A DNA stretch of 47,271 bases from Mycobacterium sp. (GCA_018883075.1 VEQU01000009.1:1-47271); one strand, 5' to 3'. Shown: positions 1 to 10,110, counted from the stretch's first letter. Translations and numbers: made by a program. Notes: generated from the letters alone by a model not told the origin.

Positions 1-1551
1 GCGCTGTTCATCCGCGCCGAGTTGGCCCTGCCCGGCCTACAGTTCCTGTCCATCGAGCAGTACAACCAGCTGTTCACCATGCACGGCACGGCGATGCTGC
101 TGTTCTACGCCACCCCGATCGTGTTCGGCTTCGCCAACCTGGTGCTGCCGCTGCAGATCGGAGCGCCGGACGTCGCCTTCCCCCGGCTCAACGCACTGTC
201 GTTCTGGCTTTTCGTGTTCGGTGCGCTGATCGCGCTCGGCGGCTTCATCACCCCGGGCGGCGCCGCCGACTTCGGCTGGACGGTGTACGTGCCGCTGTCG
301 GACGCGGTGCACTCGCCCGGCGTGGGTGCTGACCTATGGATCCTCGGCGTCGCCGTCGGCGGGCTGGGCACGATCCTGGGCGGCGTCAACATGATCACCA
401 CGGTGGTGTGCATGCGCTGCCCCGGCATGACCATGTTCCGGATGCCGATCTTCACCTGGAACATCTTCGTCACGTCGATCCTGGTGCTGCTGATCTTCCC
501 GCTGCTGACCGCCGCGGCGTTCGGCCTGGCCGCCGACCGGCGTCTCGGCGCGCACGTCTACGACCCGGCCAACGGCGGCGTCACGCTGTTCCAGCATCTG
601 TTCTGGTACTTCGGCCATCCCGAGGTCTACGTGCTCGCGCTGCCGTTCTTCGGAATAGTTTCGGAGATATTCCCGGTGTTCGCCCGCAAGCCGATCTTCG
701 GTTATTCCACGCTGGTGTACGCCACCATCGCCATCGCGGCGCTGTCGGTGGCGGTGTGGGCTCATCACATGTACGTCACCGGTGCGGTGCTGCTGCCGTT
801 CTTCTCGTTCATGACGTTCCTGATCGCGGTGCCCACGGGCATCAAGTTCTTCAACTGGCTCGGCACGATGTGGCGAGGGCAGTTGACATTCGAGTCGCCG
901 ATGCTGTTCTCCTTCGGCTTCCTGGTGACCTTCCTGTGCGGCGGCCTGTCCGGCGTGCTGCTCGCCAGCCCGCCGCTGGACTTCCACGTGTCGGACAGCT
1001 ACTTCGTCATCGCGCACTTCCACTACGTGCTCTTCGGCGTGATCGTCTTCGCCACCTACGCCGGCGTGTACTTCTGGTTCCCGAAGATGACTGGCCGGCT
1101 GCTCGACGAGCGGCTGGGCAAGCTGCACTTCTGGATGACCATGATCGGATTCAACCTGACGTTCCTGGTGCAGCACTGGGTGGGCGACGAGGGCATGCCG
1201 CGGCGCTACGCCGACTACCTGCCCACCGACGGGTTCACCGCTCTCAACGTGGTCTCCACCATCGGCGCCTTCATCCTGGGCGCGTCGATGCTGCCGTTCC
1301 TGTGGAACATCTTCAAGAGCTGGCGCTACGGCGAGGTCGTCACCGTCGACGATCCGTGGGGTCACGGCAACTCGCTGGAGTGGGCGACGTCCTGCCCGCC
1401 CCCGCGGCACAACTTCACCGAGCTGCCCAACGTGCGCTCGGAGCGCCCCGCGTTCGAGCTGCACTACCCGCACATGATCGAGCGGATGCGGGCCGAGGCC
1501 CATGTCGGACGCTCGCACCGTGCCGAGGTTGAAACAAAGGCCGGCGTCTAG
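1..1551 (+). CDS. ctaD: Cytochrome c oxidase subunit I (aa3 type), 5' end outside window
   Basis: Catalytic subunit of the aa3 terminal oxidase, which works in the cytochrome bcc-aa3 supercomplex of the plasma membrane and reduces O2 to water with proton pumping. The frame is open from base 1 (516 residues present), and roughly the first 55 residues lie upstream by comparison with mycobacterial CtaD. Landmarks in order: low-spin heme a His in FTMHGTAML (about residue 28 of the visible part), the Asn-containing D-channel segment TILGGVN, the CuB His/cross-linked Tyr motif GHPEVY, the CuB His pair in WAHHMYV, the K-channel Lys in PTGIKFFNW, and the two heme His in AHFHYVLFG. Multiple hydrophobic segments fit a 12-helix protein. 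serB2 follows after 24 bases. All expected metal ligands are present, so it should be functional. Very secure identification. Confidence 0.97.
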   Translation, partial: ALFIRAELALPGLQFLSIEQYNQLFTMHGTAMLLFYATPIVFGFANLVLPLQIGAPDVAFPRLNALSFWLFVFGALIALGGFITPGGAADFGWTVYVPLSDAVHSPGVGADLWILGVAVGGLGTILGGVNMITTVVCMRCPGMTMFRMPIFTWNIFVTSILVLLIFPLLTAAAFGLAADRRLGAHVYDPANGGVTLFQHLFWYFGHPEVYVLALPFFGIVSEIFPVFARKPIFGYSTLVYATIAIAALSVAVWAHHMYVTGAVLLPFFSFMTFLIAVPTGIKFFNWLGTMWRGQLTFESPMLFSFGFLVTFLCGGLSGVLLASPPLDFHVSDSYFVIAHFHYVLFGVIVFATYAGVYFWFPKMTGRLLDERLGKLHFWMTMIGFNLTFLVQHWVGDEGMPRRYADYLPTDGFTALNVVSTIGAFILGASMLPFLWNIFKSWRYGEVVTVDDPWGHGNSLEWATSCPPPRHNFTELPNVRSERPAFELHYPHMIERMRAEAHVGRSHRAEVETKAGV

Positions 1552-2808
<1,257 letters not shown>

Positions 2809-2819
2809 CAGGCGCAACG

Positions 2820-3701
2820 ATGCGGCACGATGATCAGGTGTCCGACGAGGCCGATGCCACCCCCCGCATTGACGAAGGCGGCGTCGATGAGGATCTGCTG
2901 ATCGACTTCAGGCGGGTCAGCCTGCGCCGCGGCGGCCGGACCCTGGTCGGACCCGTCACCTGGCAGGTGGAACTCGACGAACGCTGGGTGGTGATCGGGC
3001 CCAACGGTGCGGGCAAGACCTCGCTGCTGCGGATGGCCGCCGCCATGGAGTACCCCTCGACGGGCACCGCCACCGTACTGGGGGAGCGCCTGGGCCGGGT
3101 CGACATGGCCGAGCTGCGCCAGCGTGTGGGCTTGAGTAGTTCGGCTCTCGCGCAACGGATTCCAGACGATGAAGTGGTCGGCGACCTAGTCGTCTCAGCG
3201 GGTTACGCGGTGCTGGGGCGCTGGCGCGAACGCTATGACGATGTGGACTACGCCCGCGCGCTGGACACGCTGGAGAGCGTGGGTGGTGAGCACCTGGCCG
3301 ACCGGACCTACGGCACCCTCAGTGAGGGTGAGCGCAAACGGGTGCTGATCGCCCGCTCTTTGATGACCGACCCCGAACTGCTGCTGCTCGACGAACCCGC
3401 CGCCGGTCTGGACCTGGGTGGCCGTGAGGAACTGGTCGCCCGGCTGGCAGACCTCGCCGCCGACCCGGACGCGCCGGCGCTGGTGCTGGTGACCCATCAC
3501 GTCGAGGAGATCCCGCCCGGGTTCAGCCACTGCCTGATTCTCGCCGAGGGCAGGGTGGTGGCGGCAGGGCTGCTCGGCGATGTGCTGAACGCGGAGAACC
3601 TCTCCGCGGCGTTCGGGCAGTCGATCGCGGTGGACACCATCGACGGCCGCTATTTCGCCCGCCGGGCGCGCAGCCGGGCGGCACACAGGAGGCGCGCATG
3701 A
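2820..3701 (+). CDS. Stand-alone ABC transporter ATP-binding protein (Rv3041c-like)
   Basis: Soluble ABC ATPase of 293 residues. Walker A is GPNGAGKT (about 60-67), the signature is LSEGE (167-171), Walker B is LLLLDE (187-192), and the switch His lies in LVLVTHHVEEI. No membrane segment is visible and no permease gene lies nearby, so the partner and substrate are unknown; the overall pattern resembles ModF/PhnC-like single ATPases. Two starts are possible: ATG at 2820 (used here) or GTG at 2838, which would drop six poorly conserved residues. It starts 11 bases after serB2, and its TGA overlaps the next gene's ATG by 4 bases, so the genes are probably translated from one transcript. Confidence 0.9.
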   Translation: MRHDDQVSDEADATPRIDEGGVDEDLLIDFRRVSLRRGGRTLVGPVTWQVELDERWVVIGPNGAGKTSLLRMAAAMEYPSTGTATVLGERLGRVDMAELRQRVGLSSSALAQRIPDDEVVGDLVVSAGYAVLGRWRERYDDVDYARALDTLESVGGEHLADRTYGTLSEGERKRVLIARSLMTDPELLLLDEPAAGLDLGGREELVARLADLAADPDAPALVLVTHHVEEIPPGFSHCLILAEGRVVAAGLLGDVLNAENLSAAFGQSIAVDTIDGRYFARRARSRAAHRRRA

Positions 3702-4525
3702 GCGACACACCCGAACCGGTGGCGGTGCGGCCCGCGGCCACCGTGATGCTGGTACGCGATGCCGATCAGGATCGCCTCGAGGTCTTCCTCATGCGCCGGC
3801 ACGCCGCGATGGAGTTCGCCGCCGGCATGACGGTGTTCCCCGGGGGCGGTGTCGACGACCGCGACCGCAACGCCGGCATCGCCTGGTACGGGCCGGATTC
3901 CGAGTGGTGGGCCGAGCGCTTCGGGGTGGAGACCGGACTGGCCGAGGCGCTGGTGTGCGCGGCGGCGCGGGAGACGTTCGAGGAGTCCGGGGTGCTGTTC
4001 GCCGGGCCCGCCGGCGACCCGGACGGCATCGTCAGCGACGCCTCGGTGTATCACCACGAGCGGGTGGCACTCGAGGACCGGAGCCTGTCGTTCGCGGACT
4101 TCCTGCGCGCCGAGAAGCTGGTGCTGCGCGCGGATCTGCTGCGGCCATGGGCCAACTGGGTGACTCCGAAGGAGGAACGCACGCGCCGTTACGACACGTA
4201 CTTCTTCGTCGGTGCGCTGCCGGAGGGCCAGCGCGCCGACGCCGATATGAACACCGAGTCCGACCTGGCCGGCTGGGCGCGGCCGGAGGAGGCCATCGAG
4301 GACTTCGCTGAGGGCCGGGCGCTGCTGCTGCCGCCGACCTGGACGCAACTGGACTCACTCGCAGGCCGGACGGTGGCGGAGGTCCTGGCGGTGGAACGGC
4401 AGATCGTCACGGTCGAGCCGCAGCTGACCATGCTCGACGGCGGCAACTGGGAGATCGAGTTCTTCGATGCCGACCGCTACAACGAGGCCCGGCAGCGCGC
4501 ACTGCGGCGGATCGGGGAGCGCTGA
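3698..4525 (+). CDS. Nudix hydrolase, possibly NUDT19/CoA-diphosphatase-like
   Basis: Nudix-fold pyrophosphohydrolase of 275 residues. The catalytic REUxEExGU core is RETFEESGV (Arg91, Glu92, Glu95, Glu96, Gly98), preceded by AEALVCAAA, which supplies the upstream Glu. A FPGGGVDDRD segment (about 47-56) lies about 35 residues before the Nudix box. That long insertion is a hallmark of the NUDT19/RPP-type branch acting on CoA derivatives, so a CoA or acyl-CoA substrate is a reasonable inference, supported by the enoyl-CoA hydratase gene that starts directly after its stop codon. The ATG overlaps the stop of the preceding ABC gene (ATGA). The exact substrate cannot be read from sequence. Confidence 0.88.
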   Translation: MSDTPEPVAVRPAATVMLVRDADQDRLEVFLMRRHAAMEFAAGMTVFPGGGVDDRDRNAGIAWYGPDSEWWAERFGVETGLAEALVCAAARETFEESGVLFAGPAGDPDGIVSDASVYHHERVALEDRSLSFADFLRAEKLVLRADLLRPWANWVTPKEERTRRYDTYFFVGALPEGQRADADMNTESDLAGWARPEEAIEDFAEGRALLLPPTWTQLDSLAGRTVAEVLAVERQIVTVEPQLTMLDGGNWEIEFFDADRYNEARQRALRRIGER

Positions 4526-5239
4526 ATGCGCGAGTTCATCAGCGTCCACGTCAGCGACCGTCAACCCGGTGTCGGCACGATCCTGCTAGACCGTGAGCCG
4601 ACCAACGCACTGACCCGGCAGGCCTACCGCGAACTCGCCGCGGCGGCGGTCGAGGTGGCCGGGCGCGACGACATCGCCGCCGTGATCCTGTTCGGCGGCC
4701 ACGACGTCTTCTGCGCCGGCGACGACATGGCCGAGCTGCTCGGCCTGGACCGCGCCGAAGCGGAGGCGGCCGAGGATCTGCGCCGTCACGCCCTGGATGC
4801 GGTGGCGGCCATCGGAAAGCCGACCGTGGCCGCGGTCACCGGCTACGCACTGGGCGCCGGTCTGAGCCTGGCGCTGTGCGCGGACTGGCGGGTGTGCGGC
4901 GACAACGTCAAGCTCGGAGCCACCGAGATCCTGGCCGGGCTGGTTCCCGGCGGCGGGGGATGCGCACGGCTGGCCCGGGCGGTGGGACCGTGGCGCGCCA
5001 AGGAGATGACGTTCAGCGGCCGCTTCGTCGGCGCCAAGGAGGCGCTGGCGCTGCACCTGGCCGACGAACTGGTGGCGCCCGACCACGTCTTCGACGTAGC
5101 ACTGTCCTGGGCGAACCGTTTCGTCGACGCGCCGGCGGCGGCGGTGGCCGGGGCCAAGGCGCTGATCGACGGCGACCTGGATTCCCGCGCGCAGCAGCAG
5201 CGATACGGCGAGGTTTTTGCGGCGCGCACCGCCGGTTAG
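4526..5239 (+). CDS. echA17: Enoyl-CoA hydratase/isomerase family protein (EchA17-like)
   Basis: Crotonase-fold enzyme expected to hydrate trans-2-enoyl-CoA in beta-oxidation. The oxyanion-hole segment is HDVFCAGDD (59-67), and both catalytic glutamates of true hydratases appear to be kept: Glu134 in GATEILAG and Glu160 in AKEMTFSG, with the glycine-rich VPGGGG loop between them. At 237 residues it is slightly short for the family (about 250-260), mainly at the C terminus. The ATG follows the Nudix stop codon with no gap, so translation is coupled. Its own TAG stop is part of a TAGGCT hexamer that probably drives the next gene. Gene symbol given by synteny with Rv3039c. Confidence 0.9.
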   Translation: MREFISVHVSDRQPGVGTILLDREPTNALTRQAYRELAAAAVEVAGRDDIAAVILFGGHDVFCAGDDMAELLGLDRAEAEAAEDLRRHALDAVAAIGKPTVAAVTGYALGAGLSLALCADWRVCGDNVKLGATEILAGLVPGGGGCARLARAVGPWRAKEMTFSGRFVGAKEALALHLADELVAPDHVFDVALSWANRFVDAPAAAVAGAKALIDGDLDSRAQQQRYGEVFAARTAG

Positions 5240-5242
5240 GCT
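5237..5242 (+). promoter_or_regulatory. -10 hexamer TAGGCT of a probable leaderless promoter
   Basis: TAGGCT lies 8 bases before the ATG at 5251, the spacing at which transcription would begin at the start codon. Its first three bases are the TAG stop codon of the preceding echA17-like gene. Inferred from sequence only. Confidence 0.5.
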
Positions 5243-5250
5243 GCCCTGCT

Positions 5251-6243
5251 ATGACGACGACGGATCGCGATGTCGACGGCCGCGCGGCCCCCGAACCCAA
5301 CCCGCACGCCACCGCCGAACAGGTGGCGGCCGCGCTGAAGGACACCAAACTTGCGCAGGTCCTCTACCACGACTGGGAGGCCGAGACCTACGACGACAAG
5401 TGGTCGATCTCGTATGACAAGCGCTGTGTGGACTACGCGCGCGACCTGTTCGACGCCACCGTGCCCGCCGAGGAACTGCGCAACCTGCCGTACGACCGGG
5501 CACTGGAACTAGGCTGCGGCAGCGGTTTCTTCCTGCTCAACCTCATCCAGGCGGGGGTGGCCCGGCGCGGATCGGTCACCGACCTCTCACCGGGCATGGT
5601 GAAGGTGGCGGTGCGCAACGGCGAGGCACTCGGGCTGGATATCGACGGCCGAGTTGCCGACGCCGAGGGCATCCCATACGACGACGACACCTTCGACCTG
5701 GTGGTCGGTCACGCCGTGCTGCACCACATCCCCGATGTCGAGCGCTCACTGCGAGAGGTGGTGCGGGTGCTCAAGCCGGGCGGGCGGTTCATCTTCGCCG
5801 GCGAGCCGACCACCGTCGGCAACTCCTACGCCCGCAACCTGTCCACGCTGACCTGGCGGGTGGCCACCAACGCCACCCGGCTCCCCGGACTGCGCGGCTG
5901 GCGCCGAGCGCAGGCCGAACTCGACGAGTCCTCGCGCGCCGCGGCCCTGGAGGCGGTGGTCGACCTACACACCTTCTATCCGGCCGATCTGGAGCGGATG
6001 GCCCGCAACGCCGGGGCCGTCGAGGTCTCCACGGCGACAACGGAATTCACCGCGGCGATGCTGGGTTGGCCACTGCGGACGGTGGAGGCCATGGTCCCAC
6101 CCGGAAAACTGGGCTGGGGATGGGCCAAGTTCGCGTTCACCAGCTGGACGACGCTGAGCTGGGTGGACGACAACCTCTGGCGCCGGGTGGTGCCCAAATC
6201 CTGGTACTACAACGTCATGATCACGGGGATCAAAACGTCATGA
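5251..6243 (+). CDS. Class I SAM-dependent methyltransferase (Rv3038c-like)
   Basis: Predicted methyltransferase of 330 residues. The SAM-binding motif I is LELGCGSGF (85-93); the post-motif acidic loop and the IPYDDDTFDLVVGHAVLHHI stretch correspond to motifs II-III of the UbiE/Methyltransf_11 family. The C-terminal third contains Trp-rich hydrophobic stretches that could contact lipid or membrane. Substrate unknown; in M. tuberculosis the homologue lies beside the MGLP gene region, but no direct role is implied. No ribosome-binding site precedes the ATG, which instead follows a TAGGCT hexamer by 8 bases, suggesting a leaderless transcript. The last codons and stop lie inside a 23-bp direct duplication (6211-6256). 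Confidence 0.9.
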   Translation: MTTTDRDVDGRAAPEPNPHATAEQVAAALKDTKLAQVLYHDWEAETYDDKWSISYDKRCVDYARDLFDATVPAEELRNLPYDRALELGCGSGFFLLNLIQAGVARRGSVTDLSPGMVKVAVRNGEALGLDIDGRVADAEGIPYDDDTFDLVVGHAVLHHIPDVERSLREVVRVLKPGGRFIFAGEPTTVGNSYARNLSTLTWRVATNATRLPGLRGWRRAQAELDESSRAAALEAVVDLHTFYPADLERMARNAGAVEVSTATTEFTAAMLGWPLRTVEAMVPPGKLGWGWAKFAFTSWTTLSWVDDNLWRRVVPKSWYYNVMITGIKTS

Positions 6244-6256
6244 TCACGGGGACCAG
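6211..6256 (+). repeat. 23-bp direct repeat spanning a stop codon (about 1.8 copies)
   Basis: The 19-base core AACGTCATGATCACGGGGA occurs at 6211-6229 and again at 6234-6252, period 23. The second copy contains the TGA stop of the methyltransferase (6241-6243). The repeat lies directly before the conserved N terminus of the next gene, which has no ATG, GTG or TTG where one is expected. Confidence 0.9.
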
Positions 6257-6262
6257 ACCGTC

Positions 6263-7429
6263 CTGAACTTCACCCGCGCCGACGTCGCCTACCTGAGCAG
6301 CGCCGCGGGGACGGCCGCGCTCGCCGAGGTGGCGTCGTATCGGCTGACCGAGTCGTCGCGCCTGGATGACGTCGCCGCCATCCGCGAGGAGTTCGGCGAA
6401 CGTACCGGTGCGCTGATCGAGACCACACTGCTGCGACGGCGCGCCGCGGCCAAACTCGACGGTCTCGACGTGGCGGGCTGGCTGTTCACCGACGAGGCGC
6501 TGCAGCAGGCCACCGCGGCCGAGGTGGCCCGCCACCGTGCGCGGCGGCTCGGGGCGGTGGCGGTGCACGACGCCACCTGTTCGATCGGCACCGAACTCGC
6601 TGTCCTTCGGGAGTCGGCCTCGGCGGTCATCGGCAGCGATATCGACGAGGTGCGGCTGGCCATCGCGCGCCACAACCTCGGTGGTCAGGTCACCGTGTGC
6701 CGGGCCGACGCGCTGCGGCCGATCAGCCGCGAGTCCGTCGTCCTGCTCGATCCCGCCCGTCGCAGCGGCGGCACGCGGCGTTTCGATCCGCGCGCGTACG
6801 CACCCCCGCTCGATGTGGTGCTGGAGGTATACCGGGGCCGGCCCGCCGTGATCAAGTGCGCACCCGGCATCGACTTCGACGCTGTGCGCCGGCTGGGTTT
6901 CGACGGCGAGATCGAGGTCACCTCGATGAAGGGATCGGTCCGCGAGGCGTGCCTGTGGTCACCGGAACTCGCCGGTGTGCGCCGGCGGGCCAGCATGCTC
7001 GACCGCGGTGAGTCCGTCACCGACGCCGACCCCGACGAGTGTGCAGTCGTCGAGCCGGGGCGGTTCATCATCGACCCCGACGGGGCGGTGGTGCGCGCCG
7101 GACTGGTCCGGCAGTACGCCACCCGCCACGGACTATGGCAGCTCGATGCGGACATCGCGTACCTCAGCGGTGACCGGGTGCCCGACGGCGTGCGCGGCTT
7201 CGAGATCCTCGACCGGCTGCCGCTGCGTGAGAAGGCGCTTCGCCACGCGCTGCAGGCCCACGACTGCGGGCCGTTGGAGATCCTGGTGCGCGGCGTCGAC
7301 GTCGACCCAGACGCGCTGCGCTCGCGGCTGCGCCCCGACGGCACACAGTCACTGGCGCTGGTCGTCACGCGCATCGGCCGCGGCCGGGCCGCGCGCGCGA
7401 CGGCCTTCGTGTGCCGCGCGTCCCGGTAG
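6263..7429 (+). CDS. THUMP-like class I SAM methyltransferase-fold protein (Rv3037c-like)
   Basis: Conserved actinobacterial protein with a Rossmann methyltransferase core: VHDATCSIGTE is a variant motif I, GSDIDEVRLA binds the adenosyl moiety, and LLDPARR is a DPxR-type motif IV. The ELRRxAxxKLDG-type stretch (here LLRRRAAAKLDGL) and the FTDEALQQATA segment are typical of the family. Function is unproven; the M. tuberculosis homologue has been linked by location to MGLP biosynthesis. The start is a problem: family-like sequence (LNFTRADVAYLSSAAG) is readable from 6263, where only CTG is available; the first conventional start is GTG at 6329, which would delete 22 conserved residues. The coordinate given assumes CTG. 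It ends 12 bases before the convergent lipoprotein gene. Confidence 0.82.
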   Translation: MNFTRADVAYLSSAAGTAALAEVASYRLTESSRLDDVAAIREEFGERTGALIETTLLRRRAAAKLDGLDVAGWLFTDEALQQATAAEVARHRARRLGAVAVHDATCSIGTELAVLRESASAVIGSDIDEVRLAIARHNLGGQVTVCRADALRPISRESVVLLDPARRSGGTRRFDPRAYAPPLDVVLEVYRGRPAVIKCAPGIDFDAVRRLGFDGEIEVTSMKGSVREACLWSPELAGVRRRASMLDRGESVTDADPDECAVVEPGRFIIDPDGAVVRAGLVRQYATRHGLWQLDADIAYLSGDRVPDGVRGFEILDRLPLREKALRHALQAHDCGPLEILVRGVDVDPDALRSRLRPDGTQSLALVVTRIGRGRAARATAFVCRASR

Positions 7430-7441
7430 TGTCGCGCTCTG

Positions 7442-8743
7442 CTAGTCCGCCGCCGCAGGTCTGAAGCTGAACACCTGACCGGCGCTGGTGGCGGTGACCA
7501 CCGAGCGGTCGAAACCCACCGACACCCCGACCGGGAAGCCGGTGGCATCGGGCAGCGGATAGATGTTGACGCTGCGGCCGCCGTCGGCCGGATCGAACAC
7601 CAGCAGCGAAAGCCCGCCCTGGCCATCGCTCACCACGGTGTAGGCCGCACGGTCGCCGGCCTGACTGCTGGTGGTCAGCGGTGTGACGTCGTCGCGGCGC
7701 CACAGCGTCTCGGCGCGGTCGCCTTCGTCGCGTAGCGCGATCAGGCGGGTGTCCGGCCCGCCGCCGGCGATGATCAGTCCGCCCGGTGACACCGACGGCG
7801 GGGTCTGCGGCTGAAACTCGAGCGGCACCGACCATTTCGCGTCGCCGTTCTCGGCGTCGACCGCCCACAGCTGCCGGTCGCGGCCGGTGACGTAGACGGT
7901 GCGGCCGTCGGGGGAGAACACCGGGCTGGCCAGCACACCGGCCGGTACCGCCTCGCTGGTCCACAGCGGTGACAGCAGCGGTGTCTGGCCGGGCTGGTAG
8001 CGCAGCGCGGCCAGTACCGACGCCGCCGCACCGGGCTGCCACACGCCCACCACGACGGTCTTGCTCGCCGCCGAGTAGGCGGGCGCCGCGGCGACCGGGC
8101 AGCCGGGCAGTGCCTGCTGGCAGTCGGCCAGGCCGCGCATCGGGTCAGTCGGATCGACGCCGCCGACGAGATCCACCGGCGAGCCCGACACCGTGCCGCG
8201 GTGGGAGTCGAACACCAGCACCTGCCCCAGATGGGTCACCACCAGGAGCTGACCGCCACCGAGAAACCTTGCCGTGGTGGGCATCCCGATCACGTTGGTG
8301 CGCCACCGGACCCACTGGGTGGGCGGATAGGACAGCATCAGACCGGGCTGGCCGATGTAGAGATTGTCGAAACCGTCGAACAGCGGTCCGGCGAAGCCGC
8401 CGCCGAGCACCATCCGGGTGCACCAGCGCTGCCGGCCCCCGTTGCCGTTCTCCCACACCATCAGCGAGCAGCCGCCGGCGGTCTGCCCGTTGACGGCCAG
8501 GTAACCGTCGCCGCCAAGCCCGGCAGCAGCCCCGAGTTCGCCCTTCGCCGAACGACTCCACGCCGCGCTGAGTTCGGTGGCGCCCTCGGTCGGGGTGTAG
8601 CTGCTGTTGGCGGCGTCGGCGTACTGCGCGGGCCAGCCCCGCGCCGCCGACGCGTCCACCCAGGAGTCCGTGCTGCCGCAGGCCGTCAGGACGAGGACGG
8701 CCGCCAGGGCGAGCAGCCGCAGCGGCACCGGTGTCCTTCCCAT
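7442..8743 (-). CDS. Lipoprotein with PQQ-type beta-propeller (Rv3035-like)
   Basis: Exported lipoprotein of 433 residues. The ATG at 8743 is preferred because it gives MGRTPVPLRLLALAAVLVLT followed by a lipobox ending at Cys22 (LTAC), while longer frames add charged residues ahead of the signal. The mature part has repeated blade sequences such as DRQLWAVDAENGDAKWSVPL and LLVFDSHRGTV, typical of PQQ/quinoprotein-like propellers used as binding scaffolds; it lacks a recognisable dehydrogenase active site. Probable location: outer face of the plasma membrane. It is divergent from the transferase gene at 8769 with only 25 bases between start codons. Rv3035 occupies the same slot in M. tuberculosis. 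Molecular partner unknown. Confidence 0.88.
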   Translation of the reverse strand: MGRTPVPLRLLALAAVLVLTACGSTDSWVDASAARGWPAQYADAANSSYTPTEGATELSAAWSRSAKGELGAAAGLGGDGYLAVNGQTAGGCSLMVWENGNGGRQRWCTRMVLGGGFAGPLFDGFDNLYIGQPGLMLSYPPTQWVRWRTNVIGMPTTARFLGGGQLLVVTHLGQVLVFDSHRGTVSGSPVDLVGGVDPTDPMRGLADCQQALPGCPVAAAPAYSAASKTVVVGVWQPGAAASVLAALRYQPGQTPLLSPLWTSEAVPAGVLASPVFSPDGRTVYVTGRDRQLWAVDAENGDAKWSVPLEFQPQTPPSVSPGGLIIAGGGPDTRLIALRDEGDRAETLWRRDDVTPLTTSSQAGDRAAYTVVSDGQGGLSLLVFDPADGGRSVNIYPLPDATGFPVGVSVGFDRSVVTATSAGQVFSFRPAAAD

Positions 8744-8768
8744 CAAGGCGAGACTAGGCTCTCGGGCC
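8744..8768. promoter_or_regulatory. Overlapping divergent leaderless promoters sharing a CTAG core
   Basis: Only 25 bases separate two divergent start codons. Rightward, TAGGCT (8755-8760) is 8 bases before ATG 8769. Leftward, TAGTCT (8756-8751 on the minus strand) is 7 bases before ATG 8743. The two -10 hexamers share bases 8755-8756, so the two transcripts should exclude each other. There is no room for a ribosome-binding site on either side. Confidence 0.6.
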
Positions 8769-9506
8769 ATGACGAGCATGTGGGGCGCGCCGATCCACAA
8801 GCGCTGGCGGGGTTCGCGCCTGCGCGACCCGCGTCAGGCGCGCTTCCTCACTCCTGCGTCGCTGAAGTGGGTGATCGCCAACCGCGCCTACACCCCGTGG
8901 TACCTGGTGCGGTACTGGCGGCTGCTGAAGTTCAAGCTGACTAACCCGCACGTCATCACCCGCGGCATGGTGTTCCTCGGCAAGAACGTGGAGATCCACG
9001 CCACGCCCGAACTGGCGCAGCTGGAGATCGGCCGCTGGGTTCACATCGGCGACAAGAACACCATCCGCGCGCACGAGGGCTCTCTGCGGTTCGGCGACAA
9101 GGTGGTGCTGGGCCGCGACAACGTCATCAACTGCTACCTCGACATCGAGCTGGGCGACTCGGCGCTGATGGCCGACTGGTGCTACGTGTGCGACTTCGAC
9201 CACAAGATGGACAACATCGAGATGCCCATCAAGGACCAGGGCATCGTCAAGAGCCCGGTGCGCATCGGGCCGGACACCTGGATCGCCGCCAAGGTGACCG
9301 TGCTGCGCGGCACCCGCATCGGCCGTGGCTGCGTGCTCGGCGCGCACGCGGTGGTCAAGGGCGACATCCCGGACTACTCGATTGCGGTCGGCTCGCCGGC
9401 CAAAGTGGTGAAGAACCGCAAGCTGTCCTGGGAGACGTCATCGGCGCAACGCGCCGAGCTGGCGGCGGCGCTGGCCGACATCGAGCGCAAGAAGGCCGCG
9501 AAGTAG
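8769..9506 (+). CDS. Hexapeptide-repeat acyltransferase (Rv3034c-like)
   Basis: Left-handed beta-helix acetyl/acyltransferase of 245 residues. Hexad repeats run from about residue 70 to 205 (for example IEIGRWVHIG, VRIGPDTWIAAKVTVL, TRIGRGCVLGAHAVVKGDIP), ending with the VGSPAKVVKNR loop typical of the LacA/WbbJ/MaaA class that uses acetyl-CoA. The N-terminal about 60 residues are basic and aromatic. In M. tuberculosis the homologue lies in the MGLP gene region and is a candidate for O-acylating the polysaccharide; here too it is next to the glucosyltransferase/GH57/methyltransferase set, so that role is a sensible inference. ATG 8769 is chosen because a TAGGCT hexamer lies 8 bases upstream. 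It ends 4 bases before a convergent gene. Confidence 0.88.
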   Translation: MTSMWGAPIHKRWRGSRLRDPRQARFLTPASLKWVIANRAYTPWYLVRYWRLLKFKLTNPHVITRGMVFLGKNVEIHATPELAQLEIGRWVHIGDKNTIRAHEGSLRFGDKVVLGRDNVINCYLDIELGDSALMADWCYVCDFDHKMDNIEMPIKDQGIVKSPVRIGPDTWIAAKVTVLRGTRIGRGCVLGAHAVVKGDIPDYSIAVGSPAKVVKNRKLSWETSSAQRAELAAALADIERKKAAK

Positions 9507-9510
9507 CCGG

Positions 9511-10110
9511 TTACTCCAGAACGGCACCGACGCTGGAGAGCGTGAAGCCGTTCGCTCCGGTCGAGCAACTCACGGTCCCCTGGTAGCCGACGTAACAGGT
9601 AGCCCCACCGTTGACCAACCGGTATCCCGGTTGCAGGACGTCGACATCGCGGGTGTAGGTCGGGGTGTCGGACTGAGCGTATGCGGCGGGTTCCCCTGGA
9701 CTGACGACGATCTGGTTGGCCCCCGGAGGTGGCAACGGGCACCGCTCACCCTCACAGCTGTACGAGCCCGGGGGGCCGGGCTGGCCGGCCTGGACCGGGG
9801 TTCCGTCGGCCCAGCGGGCAGGTACCGCGTCGCAACCCACGGCGCCCTCCGGGGAGATTCCGCATCCGCCGTCGGCGAACCCGGGTTTGAAGAACACCCA
9901 TCCCGAATCGGCGGGGCTGGTGAAGTTCCCCGCGGCTATCGGCCACGTCTGCTCCGGTTGGTTCGCGCACGAGTTCGCGCTGCTCCCCGGATCCGCCGGA
10001 TCGCAACCACCGGGCGCCGTCGGGTCGGCACCGGCGGGCGCCGCGACGAGAATCGCTGCACACAGCACACCGAGCGCTGGAAGTGTTCGCATAGCCCGCA
10101 CGTCCGTCAT
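9511..10110 (-). CDS. Secreted cysteine-containing protein of unknown function
   Basis: Predicted exported protein of 199 residues. The N terminus MTDVRAMRTLPALGVLCAAILVAAPAGAD is a typical Sec signal peptide with likely cleavage after APAGA. The mature part has eight to ten Cys, several in pairs (GGCDP..SSANSCANQ, GGCGISPEGAVGCDA, YSCEGERC, TCYVGYQGTVSC), which suggests disulfides formed outside the cytoplasm, plus a Pro-rich central linker. I do not recognise the family. The ATG at 10110 is favoured because GAGAGG precedes it by 7 bases; ATG 10125 and ATG 10092 are alternatives. It lies between the transferase and the MGLP glucosyltransferase operon on the same strand as the latter, but 82 bases separate them. 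Confidence 0.75.
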   Translation of the reverse strand: MTDVRAMRTLPALGVLCAAILVAAPAGADPTAPGGCDPADPGSSANSCANQPEQTWPIAAGNFTSPADSGWVFFKPGFADGGCGISPEGAVGCDAVPARWADGTPVQAGQPGPPGSYSCEGERCPLPPPGANQIVVSPGEPAAYAQSDTPTYTRDVDVLQPGYRLVNGGATCYVGYQGTVSCSTGANGFTLSSVGAVLE

